The notes under the pieces: model-generated
What the model saw: only the letters and a program-made list of their open reading frames with translations
Told to the model about the DNA's origin: nothing
Databases searched by the model: none
Position numbers and translations under genes: made by a program
Shown here: one piece after another, positions 7,029-15,419 of the stretch
How positions within the stretch are numbered: the first letter of the stretch is position 1
Layout of the letters: every line of letters starts with the position of its first letter
NCBI RefSeq assembly: GCF_900176335.1
Contig: NZ_FWXW01000004.1
Span: 62,001-126,000 of the forward strand
DNA length: 64,000 bases
Direction: 5' to 3'
Origin: Papillibacter cinnamivorans DSM 12816
GTDB taxonomy: Bacteria > Bacillota > Clostridia > Oscillospirales > Oscillospiraceae

Positions 7029-9329
7029 ATGATAGAACTTTTTCAATTTCAGCAAGAAGCAGCTGAAGTATTATCTAATAGAATGATTTCTTATCAAATG
7101 GACCCGTTGTTAGTCAGCAAAGAAAAGAGCATTCCGCTATATACGGTTCTTCAATCAATTACTGGTTCTGGAAAAACAATCATTTTAGCAGAAATGCTAG
7201 AGCAATTTCGAGCACAAAGTGACCATCAGCCAATAATATTATGGGTTTCTAAAGGTAAGGTTGTAGTCGGCCAAACATTGGAAAATTTCAGTGATGGTGG
7301 CAAGTATTCACAAAATATACCAAATTATAAAGTGATTCCGCTTCTAGATTGTACAGAATCTGATATTAAATCTAATGAATCTTTATTGTTAATAGCTACC
7401 GTTGGAAAGTTTAATCAAAAGGATAAAGATCAAGGAGATAGAAGAATTTTCCAAACAAATCTGGATAAAGCTGATTCATCATTGTGGGATTTACTCAAAC
7501 AAAGGTCTGCCGGTGAAAACAAAAGAGAATTAATAATAGTATACGATGAAGGGCACAATTTATCAGATCAGCAAGTTGAACTCTTATTGGAGCTAAATCC
7601 ATTGGCAATTGTAGCTGCGAGTGCGACTACAAAAGTACCAAATGCTCTTGAGTATATTGTTACGAGATTAGAATATGATAAAGCCTTAAAAAAAGAAGAT
7701 TTAGTTACAGTAATAAATAACAAAGATGTTGTTGAGAGTGGCTTAATTAAAAAGAATATATCAATTTCTGGGTATCTTACACCGATGGAAGATGCCATCA
7801 AATCACTGCTAGATGACTTCAAAGAAAGCGAAGATGTCTCAGTAAAAATCGGCACACCTTTTTTGCCTAAAGCCATCTATGTAAGTGATACAAATATGAT
7901 AATGAATCGTTCAATGGTAGATGATGTTAATTTGCCTTTTGATCAAAGACAAGCGCGCCCAATCCAAATATGGAAACAACTTGTGAAATCAGGTATCGAT
8001 CCGGAAGAAATAGCTGTATATTGTAATCTGAAATTCGATTCCAGTTATCCAGCCCCTAATAATTTCCACTTGTTCTCTGGTGGAGATAACGACTACGAAT
8101 TATTTTCTCAAGGTCAATATCGACATATTATATTTAATCAAACACTACAAGAAGGATGGGATGATCCCAGTTGCTGTTTTGCCTATATTGATAAAGATAT
8201 GGGATCGACAACTCAAGTAACCCAGATAATCGGTCGAGTTCTAAGACAACCGAACGCGCAGCATTTTCCAGATGAGTTATTAAACACTGCAAACTTTTAT
8301 ATAAAGACAGATGAAAGAGAATTATTCAGAGAAATCATTGATGACATTCAAAAAACTTTGGTGGCGGAAATGCCAGCTGTTAATTTTTCATATCATCTAT
8401 CAAAAAGTAATACATCCAGAAAAATTGCAATATATCCGAAAAATGTTATGGATTTGCCAGCTATTTCTATTGATTCAAGTGACGCAAAAAAGGAAATCGA
8501 TACAATCATTAATCAAATGAATGACTATAGAAATGATGCAGTAAATACGATAGGAGAAGGTGAAAAAATTACAGTAAAAGCATCAATCGGCAGTGATTCT
8601 AATTTAGATTCCCATACAGTAGCATCCTCTCACAGCAATAAAGTAACAGCACGATGGATATTTAAACGACAGATAGACAAACATGCTAAAAAAGCGATAA
8701 CCCTTTGTGATTTAGCAGATCCTAAATTTGATGCGTTGATAGAATACAACAGTAATGCAGCAAATTATGTTCGAAATTTAGCAGATCAAATTGTAGGAAT
8801 TTATAGAAATCGTTCAAAAATAGTGCAGGTACCTTGGGATACACAGCCGGTTGGGAGTGTCTTTGACGGTAAGGACTCAAAGGACTTCACAAATGGATTA
8901 CATCATAAATATTCAGGATTTAATGACTTCGAATTGAGATTTGCTACAGAGTTAGATGCGTTAGGGTTGATGTGGATGAGAAATCCAGCAAATGGGTTTT
9001 TAAAAATACCACTACTTGACGGCAAAGGCACAGAAAATTTTAATCCAGATTTTATTGTATGGGATACAAAGACTATTTTCGCACTGGATACAAAAGGAAA
9101 ACACTTGGTAATGGACGAAAGTCGGAGAAAATTATTTTTCATTGAAAACCTTGGGGATGAAGGTGTAAATATTTCTGTTAAATTTATAACTGAAGGAAAG
9201 TATGACGACCGTGGACACCTTATTGATCCTAAAGGTTATTCTGTGTGGAAACTAAAACAAGGAATTGTCAGGGTCGAAAACTGTACCTTATTGTCAGATG
9301 CCGCACGAATTTGTGTTGAGCAAAATTGA
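7029..9329 (+). CDS. res: Type III restriction enzyme subunit (Res)
   Basis: The 766-residue superfamily 2 helicase-nuclease has Walker A TGSGKT (about residues 45-50), the motif II variant YDEGHN (about 172) and motif VI QIIGRVLRQP (about 398-407). The C-terminal PD-(D/E)xK nuclease reads NPDFIVWD then FALDTKGK (about 671-686), with the expected Asp and Lys present. The chosen ATG follows GAGGAGG one base after the mod stop; a longer frame would overlap mod. Res and Mod form the ATP-dependent complex that cuts DNA with unmodified sites. No frameshift or motif loss is seen, so the system looks active. Confidence 0.93.
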   Translation: MIELFQFQQEAAEVLSNRMISYQMDPLLVSKEKSIPLYTVLQSITGSGKTIILAEMLEQFRAQSDHQPIILWVSKGKVVVGQTLENFSDGGKYSQNIPNYKVIPLLDCTESDIKSNESLLLIATVGKFNQKDKDQGDRRIFQTNLDKADSSLWDLLKQRSAGENKRELIIVYDEGHNLSDQQVELLLELNPLAIVAASATTKVPNALEYIVTRLEYDKALKKEDLVTVINNKDVVESGLIKKNISISGYLTPMEDAIKSLLDDFKESEDVSVKIGTPFLPKAIYVSDTNMIMNRSMVDDVNLPFDQRQARPIQIWKQLVKSGIDPEEIAVYCNLKFDSSYPAPNNFHLFSGGDNDYELFSQGQYRHIIFNQTLQEGWDDPSCCFAYIDKDMGSTTQVTQIIGRVLRQPNAQHFPDELLNTANFYIKTDERELFREIIDDIQKTLVAEMPAVNFSYHLSKSNTSRKIAIYPKNVMDLPAISIDSSDAKKEIDTIINQMNDYRNDAVNTIGEGEKITVKASIGSDSNLDSHTVASSHSNKVTARWIFKRQIDKHAKKAITLCDLADPKFDALIEYNSNAANYVRNLADQIVGIYRNRSKIVQVPWDTQPVGSVFDGKDSKDFTNGLHHKYSGFNDFELRFATELDALGLMWMRNPANGFLKIPLLDGKGTENFNPDFIVWDTKTIFALDTKGKHLVMDESRRKLFFIENLGDEGVNISVKFITEGKYDDRGHLIDPKGYSVWKLKQGIVRVENCTLLSDAARICVEQN

Positions 9330-9352
9330 GTTTACAATTGTTGGCAAGCAAT

Positions 9353-9372
9353 GCAAGTGTTTATACACTTGC
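9353..9372 (+). terminator. Probable terminator of the mod-res operon
   Basis: GCAAGTGT and ACACTTGC form a perfect 8-bp stem with a 4-base loop, 23 bases after the res stop. A T-rich tract begins about 12 bases further on, so termination may be imperfect. Confidence 0.5.
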
Positions 9373-9519
9373 CAAAATCACATTTGATTTTTTATCCTGG
9401 GAGAATCCCAGACCCATTACTACAAGTTGAATGAATCATTCATCAAGTAACAATTTCGTGGCTTTTAGTAAAATTATATATCTATTTGAAAAATTTTAAA
9501 GAAAGGAGCTGAACTCGTA

Positions 9520-9798
9520 ATGATAAAGATTGTTGATAATCAAGAACTCAAATTGGAATATAAGAGAGGATTTGGAGCGTGGACATACCACCTTAGAATT
9601 CCAGGGACTGCAGATATTGAGGGGAATTGGGGTTTTCTAAAGGTATCCGGGACAATTGACGGTTATGAAGTAAAAAGCATTAATTTGGCTCCAAGGAAAA
9701 ATGAAGACAAGATAATCTCGATCAATAGAAAGATTAGAGAGGCAATCGGTAAAAGCGGCGGAGATACAGTTAATGTGACTTTGTTTTTGCACGATTAA
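9520..9798 (+). CDS. DUF1905-like small protein
   Basis: The 92-residue protein has the pattern of the DUF1905 beta-barrel family: GNWGFLKVSGTIDGYEVKSI, then INRKIREAIGKSGGDTVNVT near the C-terminus. AAAGGAGC lies 10 bases before the ATG. DUF1905 proteins have no assigned reaction. It stands alone between the R-M operon and a recombinase remnant and is probably a passenger. Confidence 0.7.
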   Translation: MIKIVDNQELKLEYKRGFGAWTYHLRIPGTADIEGNWGFLKVSGTIDGYEVKSINLAPRKNEDKIISINRKIREAIGKSGGDTVNVTLFLHD

Positions 9799-10130
9799 AA
9801 TACTTGAAACATCTGACACAAATGATTTTAAAAGGGAAATACTTGGTGGCAACGCTGGCACTTTGTCAGATAACACAGTATTTAGGGCTTGCTCAACAAA
9901 CCAATTTTCATCAGTAAGTCGAGCAAAGGTTGAATTGGATTTTTGAAAAAGCCTAACGAAGATAATTAAAGACAAACCAGTATAATTATTCATGGAAGGG
10001 TCAATTGAGCTGCTATTAGTTATTAATACGGATAAAATTGATTTGTCTGGTGCATGACGGGAGGAACCACAATTGGATTATTACTTACCCGGAACACCAT
10101 AATCCAGTATAGGCGGCAACCCTGTTTTGA
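9799..10130 (+). other. Gene-free stretch upstream of recombinase remnant
   Basis: I see no supported gene in this AT-rich 332-base stretch. It directly precedes the surviving 3' end of a serine recombinase and probably marks a deletion that removed the body of that gene. Confidence 0.5.
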
Positions 10131-10268
10131 GAGTTCTTACAGGAAATGAATGATGGTAATTATGTTGCATTTGAAAAGTATGTAGAAAACATCATTGTAA
10201 ATTCAAGGGATGAACTGATATTTAAATTAAAATGTGGGCTTTCCCTTAAAGAGAGGGTGGTGAGGTAA
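10131..10268 (+). pseudogene. 3' remnant of a serine recombinase gene
   Basis: An open frame of 45 codons reads EFLQEMNDGNYVAFEKYVE and ends KCGLSLKERVVR, a typical C-terminus of large serine recombinases. A stop codon at 10128 closes the frame upstream and there is no start. The TAA abuts the ATG of the next recombinase-like gene, so this was originally the first gene of a recombinase row. Confidence 0.65.
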
Positions 10269-10685
10269 ATGGCCTATGTTCCATACGGATATACAATTAC
10301 GGAAGGTCTTGTTGCTGTCGATGAGAAGGAAGCAGAGCAGGTGAGGATGTTCTTTGAAAAATACATTTCAGGACTTTCCCTTGCTGTGGCCGGTGAACAA
10401 GCTGGTATTCAGAAGACACATTCATCCATGGGGCTTATTTTGAAAAATATCAGCTATCTTGGTAATGATGTGTATCCTGCAATCATCGATAGAGAAACAT
10501 TCGATAAAGCTGAAGAAGTCAGAAATAAACGTGCAAAGGACTTAGGAAGGATTGCAGAGCTTGCAGCATTCACATCTCCTTCACCTATAGAACGATTCAA
10601 GATGAGAAAATCAGAAGGTAAGCTTCCAGATGATCCAGTAGCGCGAGCGGAGTACCTGTATAGTCTGATAGAAAGCGAGGTGTAA
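10269..10685 (+). CDS. Recombinase-domain protein without catalytic domain
   Basis: The 138-residue protein begins [20 protein letters not shown] and matches the 'recombinase' DNA-binding domain of large serine recombinases, with [20 protein letters not shown] and [20 protein letters not shown]. The N-terminal resolvase domain is absent. Such short proteins occur in Firmicute elements between two full-length serine recombinases and may assist synapsis or be degenerate. It is separated by one base from the next gene. Confidence 0.7.
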   Translation: MAYVPYGYTITEGLVAVDEKEAEQVRMFFEKYISGLSLAVAGEQAGIQKTHSSMGLILKNISYLGNDVYPAIIDRETFDKAEEVRNKRAKDLGRIAELAAFTSPSPIERFKMRKSEGKLPDDPVARAEYLYSLIESEV

Positions 10686-10686
10686 A

Positions 10687-12249
10687 GTGGCAGAGAAAAA
10701 CATAACTGTAATTCCAGCACGAAAAAGGGTCGGAAGTACAGCCGCAAAAGAAAAAGTAAAGAAACTGCGTGTTGCTGCTTATTGCCGTGTTTCTACAGAA
10801 ACTGAAGAGCAGAACTCCAGCTATGAGGTGCAGGTAGCTCATTACACCGAGTTTATAAAGAAAAATGCTGAATGGGAGTTCGCAGGCATATTTGCAGATG
10901 ACGGCATTTCAGGCACGAACACGAAAAAACGAGAAGAGTTCAACCGCATGATTGATGAGTGCATGGAGGGGAACATCGATCTAGTTATTACAAAGTCCAT
11001 CAGTCGATTTGCCCGTAACACTCTGGATTGCCTAAAATATATTAGGCAACTCAAGGATAAGAACATAGCCGTATTTTTCGAGAAAGAGAACATCAATACA
11101 ATGGATGCCAAGGGGGAGGTGCTTCTGACCATTATGGCATCCCTCGCGCAGCAAGAAAGTCAGAGCCTTTCTCAGAATGTTAAACTTGGACTTCAATACC
11201 GATACCAACAGGGGAAAGTCCAGGTCAACCACAATCGATTTATGGGGTACTCAAAAGATGAAGACGGAAACCTAATAATTGTTCCTGAGGAGGCTGAAAT
11301 CATTAAGCGTATTTACAGAGAGTACCTTGAGGGTAAAAGCCTAGCAGGCATTGGTAGGGATCTTGAGAAGGACGATATTTTAACAGCTGCAGGAAAACCA
11401 AGATGGCGACCTGAGACCATAAAGAAGATTCTCTTGAATGAAAAGTATATCGGGGATGCCCTTTTACAGAAGACCTTTACGGTGGATTTTCTTACAAAGA
11501 AAAGGGTTAAGAATGAAGGCCATGTACCGCAATACTATGTTGAAAACAGCCATGAGGCAATCATACCAAAGGAACTTTTTTTACAGGCTCAGGAAGAACT
11601 TCATCGCAGGAATAATATTTACACAGGGGCAGATAAAAACAAAAGACTCTATAGCAGTAAATACGCTTTGAGCACCATAACCTTCTGCGGGGATTGCGGG
11701 GACATTTACAGACGGGTGTATTGGAATATACGCGGTAGAAAAGAGTTTGTATGGCGATGCGTTACGAGAATAGAGCAAGGTCCAGAAACGTGTAAGAACC
11801 GCACGGTAAAAGAAGGAGATTTATATAATGCCGTTATGACGACAATAAATAAGCTCCTTGCCGGTGGGGACAACATGATAAGAACCTTGGAAGAAAACAT
11901 CCATGCAGTAATTGGGGACACCACAGAGTACAAGATCTCAGAGATAAACACCTTGCTTGAAGAAAAGCAGAAAGAATTAATTAACCTTGCGAATAAAGGG
12001 AAAGACTATGAACCTCTTGCAGATGAGATTGATAACCTGCGTGGAAAACGTCAGACCCTTCTTGTGGAAGATGCATCATTAAGTGGTGAGAATGAGAGGA
12101 TCAACGAGCTGATAGAATTTATCCGCAACAATAAATACCGTACCCAAAGATATGATGGTGCACTTGTAAGAAAGTTAATACAGAATGTTACTGTTTACGA
12201 TGACCACTTTGTAATATGCTTTAAATCTGGCATTGAAGTTGAAGTATGA
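10687..12249 (+). CDS. Large serine recombinase
   Basis: The 520-residue site-specific recombinase has an N-terminal resolvase domain with the catalytic Ser in [13 protein letters not shown] (Ser36), [12 protein letters not shown] and the [17 protein letters not shown] linker. A recombinase DNA-binding domain (about 180-290), a zinc ribbon (CGDCGD then C..C) and a C-terminal coiled coil follow. The GTG start directly follows the previous gene. It would cut and rejoin att sites through a Ser-DNA link. With the two neighbouring fragments it is the recombination module of a separate element nested in the ICE, whose ends I could not locate. Confidence 0.9.
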   Translation: MAEKNITVIPARKRVGSTAAKEKVKKLRVAAYCRVSTETEEQNSSYEVQVAHYTEFIKKNAEWEFAGIFADDGISGTNTKKREEFNRMIDECMEGNIDLVITKSISRFARNTLDCLKYIRQLKDKNIAVFFEKENINTMDAKGEVLLTIMASLAQQESQSLSQNVKLGLQYRYQQGKVQVNHNRFMGYSKDEDGNLIIVPEEAEIIKRIYREYLEGKSLAGIGRDLEKDDILTAAGKPRWRPETIKKILLNEKYIGDALLQKTFTVDFLTKKRVKNEGHVPQYYVENSHEAIIPKELFLQAQEELHRRNNIYTGADKNKRLYSSKYALSTITFCGDCGDIYRRVYWNIRGRKEFVWRCVTRIEQGPETCKNRTVKEGDLYNAVMTTINKLLAGGDNMIRTLEENIHAVIGDTTEYKISEINTLLEEKQKELINLANKGKDYEPLADEIDNLRGKRQTLLVEDASLSGENERINELIEFIRNNKYRTQRYDGALVRKLIQNVTVYDDHFVICFKSGIEVEV

Positions 12250-12266
12250 AAAAAGGAACTTAGATG

Positions 12267-12301
12267 GCCCATGACTCAGGAGTAGAGTTGTGGGCTTTTC
12301 T
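12267..12301 (+). terminator. Terminator of the recombinase genes
   Basis: GCCCA (12267-12271) pairs with TGGGC (12291-12295), followed by TTTTCTCTT. The long loop makes it moderate in strength. Confidence 0.5.
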
Positions 12302-12320
12302 CTTGCTTATAAAAAACACT

Positions 12321-12402
12321 TGAATAAATGCTCATATAACTATTGACATACGAGAAAAATGATATTATAATTATTATATAATATATGAATGATTGCTCAG
12401 AT
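12321..12402 (+). promoter_or_regulatory. Promoter and CadC/SmtB-type operators of the cad operon
   Basis: TTGACA (12343-12348), a 17-base spacer and TATAAT (12366-12371) give a full-consensus promoter. TGAATAAATGCTCAT (12321-12335) and TGAATGATTGCTCA (12386-12399) are related TGAA...TTGCTCA-type sites, the style of operator bound by ArsR/SmtB metal sensors. They flank the promoter, as expected for metal-relieved repression by the CadC-like protein encoded next. Confidence 0.75.
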
Positions 12403-12436
12403 GTTCAAATGAAATACTTTGAAAAGAGGTGACATT

Positions 12437-12805
12437 ATGGCTAAAAAAATTAATTCAATTGAAGGATGTGATTGCAATGTAATTCATGAGGATGTTGTAA
12501 ATCAAGTTAGAGAAAAAATGCCTCAAGAAGAAAACCTTTGTGATTTAGCAGAATTATTTAAGGTATTTGGAGATTCAACTCGTGTTAAAATACTATGGGC
12601 TTTAAATGAAGCTGAAATGTGTGTTTGTGATATTGCTGTCTTATTGAACATGACACAATCAGCAATTTCGCATCAATTGAGAGTCTTAAGGCAAGCTACT
12701 CTAGTGAAAAATAGGAAAGAAGGCAAAGTAGTATATTATTCTTTAGATGATGATCACATAAAGCATATATTTGATCAAGGTTTTATTCACATCAATGAGA
12801 AGTAG
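12437..12805 (+). CDS. cadC: CadC-type ArsR/SmtB metal-responsive repressor
   Basis: The 122-residue winged-helix repressor has metal-ligand cysteines in the N-terminal CDCNVIH segment and in the ECVCDI-like stretch EMCVCDIAVLL, the paired arrangement of CadC proteins. The recognition helix reads MTQSAISHQLRVLRQA. GAGGTGA lies 6 bases before the chosen ATG, so the six upstream residues of the longer frame are excluded. It should release its operators when Cd, Pb or Zn binds, switching on the metal-export genes downstream. Confidence 0.88.
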   Translation: MAKKINSIEGCDCNVIHEDVVNQVREKMPQEENLCDLAELFKVFGDSTRVKILWALNEAEMCVCDIAVLLNMTQSAISHQLRVLRQATLVKNRKEGKVVYYSLDDDHIKHIFDQGFIHINEK

Positions 12806-12837
12806 TAATGTATATAATGAAAAAAATTTCGTAAAAT

Positions 12838-12900
12838 ACTTGAATACATATTCAAGTATTCAAGTATTCATGTTGAGTGAATAATTACTTCAAAGTAATT
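12838..12900 (+). promoter_or_regulatory. Two palindromes between cadC and the metallochaperone gene
   Basis: ACTTGAATA and TATTCAAGT form a palindrome at 12838-12857, with an extra ATTCAAGTATTCA repeat beside it. AATTACTT and AAGTAATT form another at 12883-12900. They could be a second operator or RNA processing hairpins. No nearby promoter is certain. Confidence 0.4.
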
Positions 12901-12958
12901 TGAAAAAGACTTGGAGTATATAAAATAAAATTACAAATAATATTTGGGAGGACTTAAA

Positions 12959-13180
12959 ATGAAAAAGAAATTTATACTTGAAGGTTTAGATTGTGCTAAT
13001 TGTGCTGCAAAAATAGAAAAGGCTATTAATGATCTTGATGGAGTGAAAGAAGCCACTGTAAACTTTATGACGCAAAAACTTGTTATTGAAGGCGAAGATG
13101 AAAAAATGCCTACAATTATACAAGAAGCAGAAAAAATAGTTAAAAATATTGAACCTGATACAATTATGAAAAAGGCTTAA
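12959..13180 (+). CDS. Heavy-metal-associated (HMA) domain protein
   Basis: The 73-residue single HMA domain begins MKKKFILEGLDCANCAAKIE, with the metal-binding CxxC at CANC. The family carries soft metal ions to P-type ATPases, whose own N-terminal HMA domain this may replace: the CadA-like pump downstream lacks one. GGGAGG lies 8 bases before the ATG. The 3' half is duplicated in damaged form at 15291-15405. Confidence 0.88.
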   Translation: MKKKFILEGLDCANCAAKIEKAINDLDGVKEATVNFMTQKLVIEGEDEKMPTIIQEAEKIVKNIEPDTIMKKA

Positions 13181-13241
13181 AGTAGATAATTTAATATGAC
13201 AAAACGATTATGGAGAAGAAATATTTTGAAAGGTGATAGAA

Positions 13242-15173
13242 ATGAATACTGTAAAAGAGCAACAATCTCATGAAACACATAATCATAATCACAACCACAA
13301 CCACGACCATGATCACGGAAAGATGCCCATAATTTTGTATATTATTGGTTTAGTATTAGCGCTCATTGCATTATTTCTAAATGAAGAGTATGTAGTCATT
13401 AAGAATATTTTATTTTCAATTGCATCAATTAGCGCGGGTTATCATGTTATTCTTCTCGAAGGAGTTGGGGAAACAGTTGAGAATACAAAAGCCAAAAAGA
13501 AATTTACACCTAATTCCCACATTTTAATGGGTCTAGCTGCGCTTGGCGCCTCACTAATAGGGAATTTCTGGGAAGGAACGCTGCTGATTCTCATTTTCTG
13601 TGGTGCACATTTTTTAGAAGAGTACGCTGAAGGTAGAAGCAAAAGAGAAATCACAAAACTACTTGAAATGAATCCATCGACTGCCAGATTAATCATGTCT
13701 GATGGCAATACAAAAATTGTTGATGTTAATGAATTAAAAGTGGGAGACCGTCTCCAAGTATTGAATGGAGATCAAGTACCTATTGACGGGGTCATTTTAT
13801 CAGGAAATACCTCCATTGATGAATCATCTATCAATGGAGAAAGTATCCCTAAAGAAAAATCTCAAGGAGACGTGGTTTTTGGTAGTACGATTAATGGAAC
13901 TGGTACTTTCACAATGGAAGTCACAAAAGAAAATAAAGATACTGTCTTTTCTAAGATTTTGCAATTAGTCAATCAAAATCAAAATAATCAAACCAAAGCG
14001 GCAAGTATTATCCAAAAGTTTGAACCGAAATATGTGACAGTTGTTTTAATTGCAATTCCACTTTTCATTTTACTCGCACCCATGATTTTAGATTGGTCTT
14101 GGTCCCAAAGTATTTATAGAGGAATAGTTCTTTTAGTAGCAGCTTCTCCGTGTGCTCTGGCTGCTGCTACCGTATCTGTAACTTTGTCAGCCACTTCGAA
14201 TCTAGCCAAAAGAGGCATGATTTCAAAAGGAAGTTCCTATTTATCTCAATTGGCCAATATTCAAGCCATTGCTTTTGATAAAACAGGAACCTTAACAAAA
14301 GGAAAACCTGAAGTGACAAATTATTATATTGCTGATTCTGTCGATGAAGAGAATATTATTGATATCGTTGTAGCTCTTGAAAAAGAATCCAACCACCCCC
14401 TCGCAGATGCCATTCTAAGAAAATTTGCACCAAAAAACAAACTAACTATTGAAGTAGAAAATCAAATTGGTAGAGGGTTGACAGGAGATTATAAAGGTAA
14501 AAATTATCGAATAGGAAAGCCAACTTCTTTTGACGGCGTTTCAGATAAATATATTCGTCTAAATAATGAATGGGCATCAGAAGGCAAGACAGTCGTATAT
14601 GTAGCAGAAGATGAAGAAGTCATTGGTCTGATTGGGTTAATGGATATTCCAAGTGAACATGCGAGAGAGACTATTGATTATTTTAAGAAACTAGGTATAC
14701 ACACTACTTTAATCACTGGTGACTCAGAAATGACGGGAAAAGCGGTTGCTGAACAGCTAGGAATAGATGAAGTAATTGCGAATGTCATGCCAGAAGACAA
14801 GTCTCGAATTATAGATGAGCAAAAAAGAAAATACGGTTTAACAGCAATGGTAGGAGATGGTGTAAACGATGCACCGGCTCTTGTGAATGCTGATGTAGGA
14901 ATCGCTATGGGAGATGGCACTGATGTTGCGGTAGAGGTATCTGATTTAGTATTAATGCAGAACAACTTATCAACTCTAATCCAAGCACATAAGATTTCAT
15001 CTAAAATGGATCGTGTCATTTGGCAGAATATAATTTTTTCCATGGCTGTTGTTGCCTTTTTAGTAGTCGTTAGTTTCTTGGGACTGTCGGATATTGCAAT
15101 CAGTGTCATTATACATGAAGGAAGTACACTCGTTGTAATATTAAACGGACTCCGTTTGCTGCGTTCTACCTAA
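13242..15173 (+). CDS. P1B-type heavy-metal-transporting ATPase with His-rich N-terminus
   Basis: The 643-residue membrane pump has a cytosolic N-terminus with alternating His, Asn and Asp (HNHNHNHNHDHDHG), a likely Zn or Co-type ligand. Membrane helices, the actuator motif NGES, the ion-path motif SPCALAAAT, the phosphorylation site DKTGTLTKG (about residue 346) and the hinge GDGVNDAP follow. SPC rather than CPC distinguishes it from the CadA-like pump downstream, so the two pumps probably differ in metal preference. Repeated flanks suggest it was inserted into an older cadC-hma-cadA operon. Confidence 0.9.
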   Translation: MNTVKEQQSHETHNHNHNHNHDHDHGKMPIILYIIGLVLALIALFLNEEYVVIKNILFSIASISAGYHVILLEGVGETVENTKAKKKFTPNSHILMGLAALGASLIGNFWEGTLLILIFCGAHFLEEYAEGRSKREITKLLEMNPSTARLIMSDGNTKIVDVNELKVGDRLQVLNGDQVPIDGVILSGNTSIDESSINGESIPKEKSQGDVVFGSTINGTGTFTMEVTKENKDTVFSKILQLVNQNQNNQTKAASIIQKFEPKYVTVVLIAIPLFILLAPMILDWSWSQSIYRGIVLLVAASPCALAAATVSVTLSATSNLAKRGMISKGSSYLSQLANIQAIAFDKTGTLTKGKPEVTNYYIADSVDEENIIDIVVALEKESNHPLADAILRKFAPKNKLTIEVENQIGRGLTGDYKGKNYRIGKPTSFDGVSDKYIRLNNEWASEGKTVVYVAEDEEVIGLIGLMDIPSEHARETIDYFKKLGIHTTLITGDSEMTGKAVAEQLGIDEVIANVMPEDKSRIIDEQKRKYGLTAMVGDGVNDAPALVNADVGIAMGDGTDVAVEVSDLVLMQNNLSTLIQAHKISSKMDRVIWQNIIFSMAVVAFLVVVSFLGLSDIAISVIIHEGSTLVVILNGLRLLRST

Positions 15174-15290
15174 GCCCAACATAAGAAGATAGAGAGCCTT
15201 ATTATTTCTTGTTTAAGAAGGAACCATAATTTTTCCAGTAGACAGGGTTAAGATAACCGTCAAACGAAGGAGCGTCTTCCAATAAATTAA

Positions 15291-15405
15291 TATGACGCAA
15301 AAGCTTGTTATTGAAGGCAAAGATGAAAGAATGCCTACAATTATACAAGAAGCAGAAAGAATAGTTAAAAAATTGAACCTGATACAACTATGAAAAAGGC
15401 TTAAA
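15291..15405 (+). pseudogene. Duplicated, frameshifted 3' end of the HMA gene
   Basis: This stretch repeats 13067-13181 almost base for base, starting at the ATGACGCAAAA codons and ending in GAAAAAGGCTTAAAG. One T is missing near AAAAAATTG, which breaks the frame. It lies just before the CadA-like gene and marks the original hma-cadA junction. The 15174-15290 stretch before it holds no gene I can support. Confidence 0.85.
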
Positions 15406-15419
15406 GGAGTTGAAGTAGC

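Noticed and set aside
15202..15387. Minus-strand 61-codon frame
   Set aside because: It is antisense to the duplicated HMA fragment and has no ribosome site.
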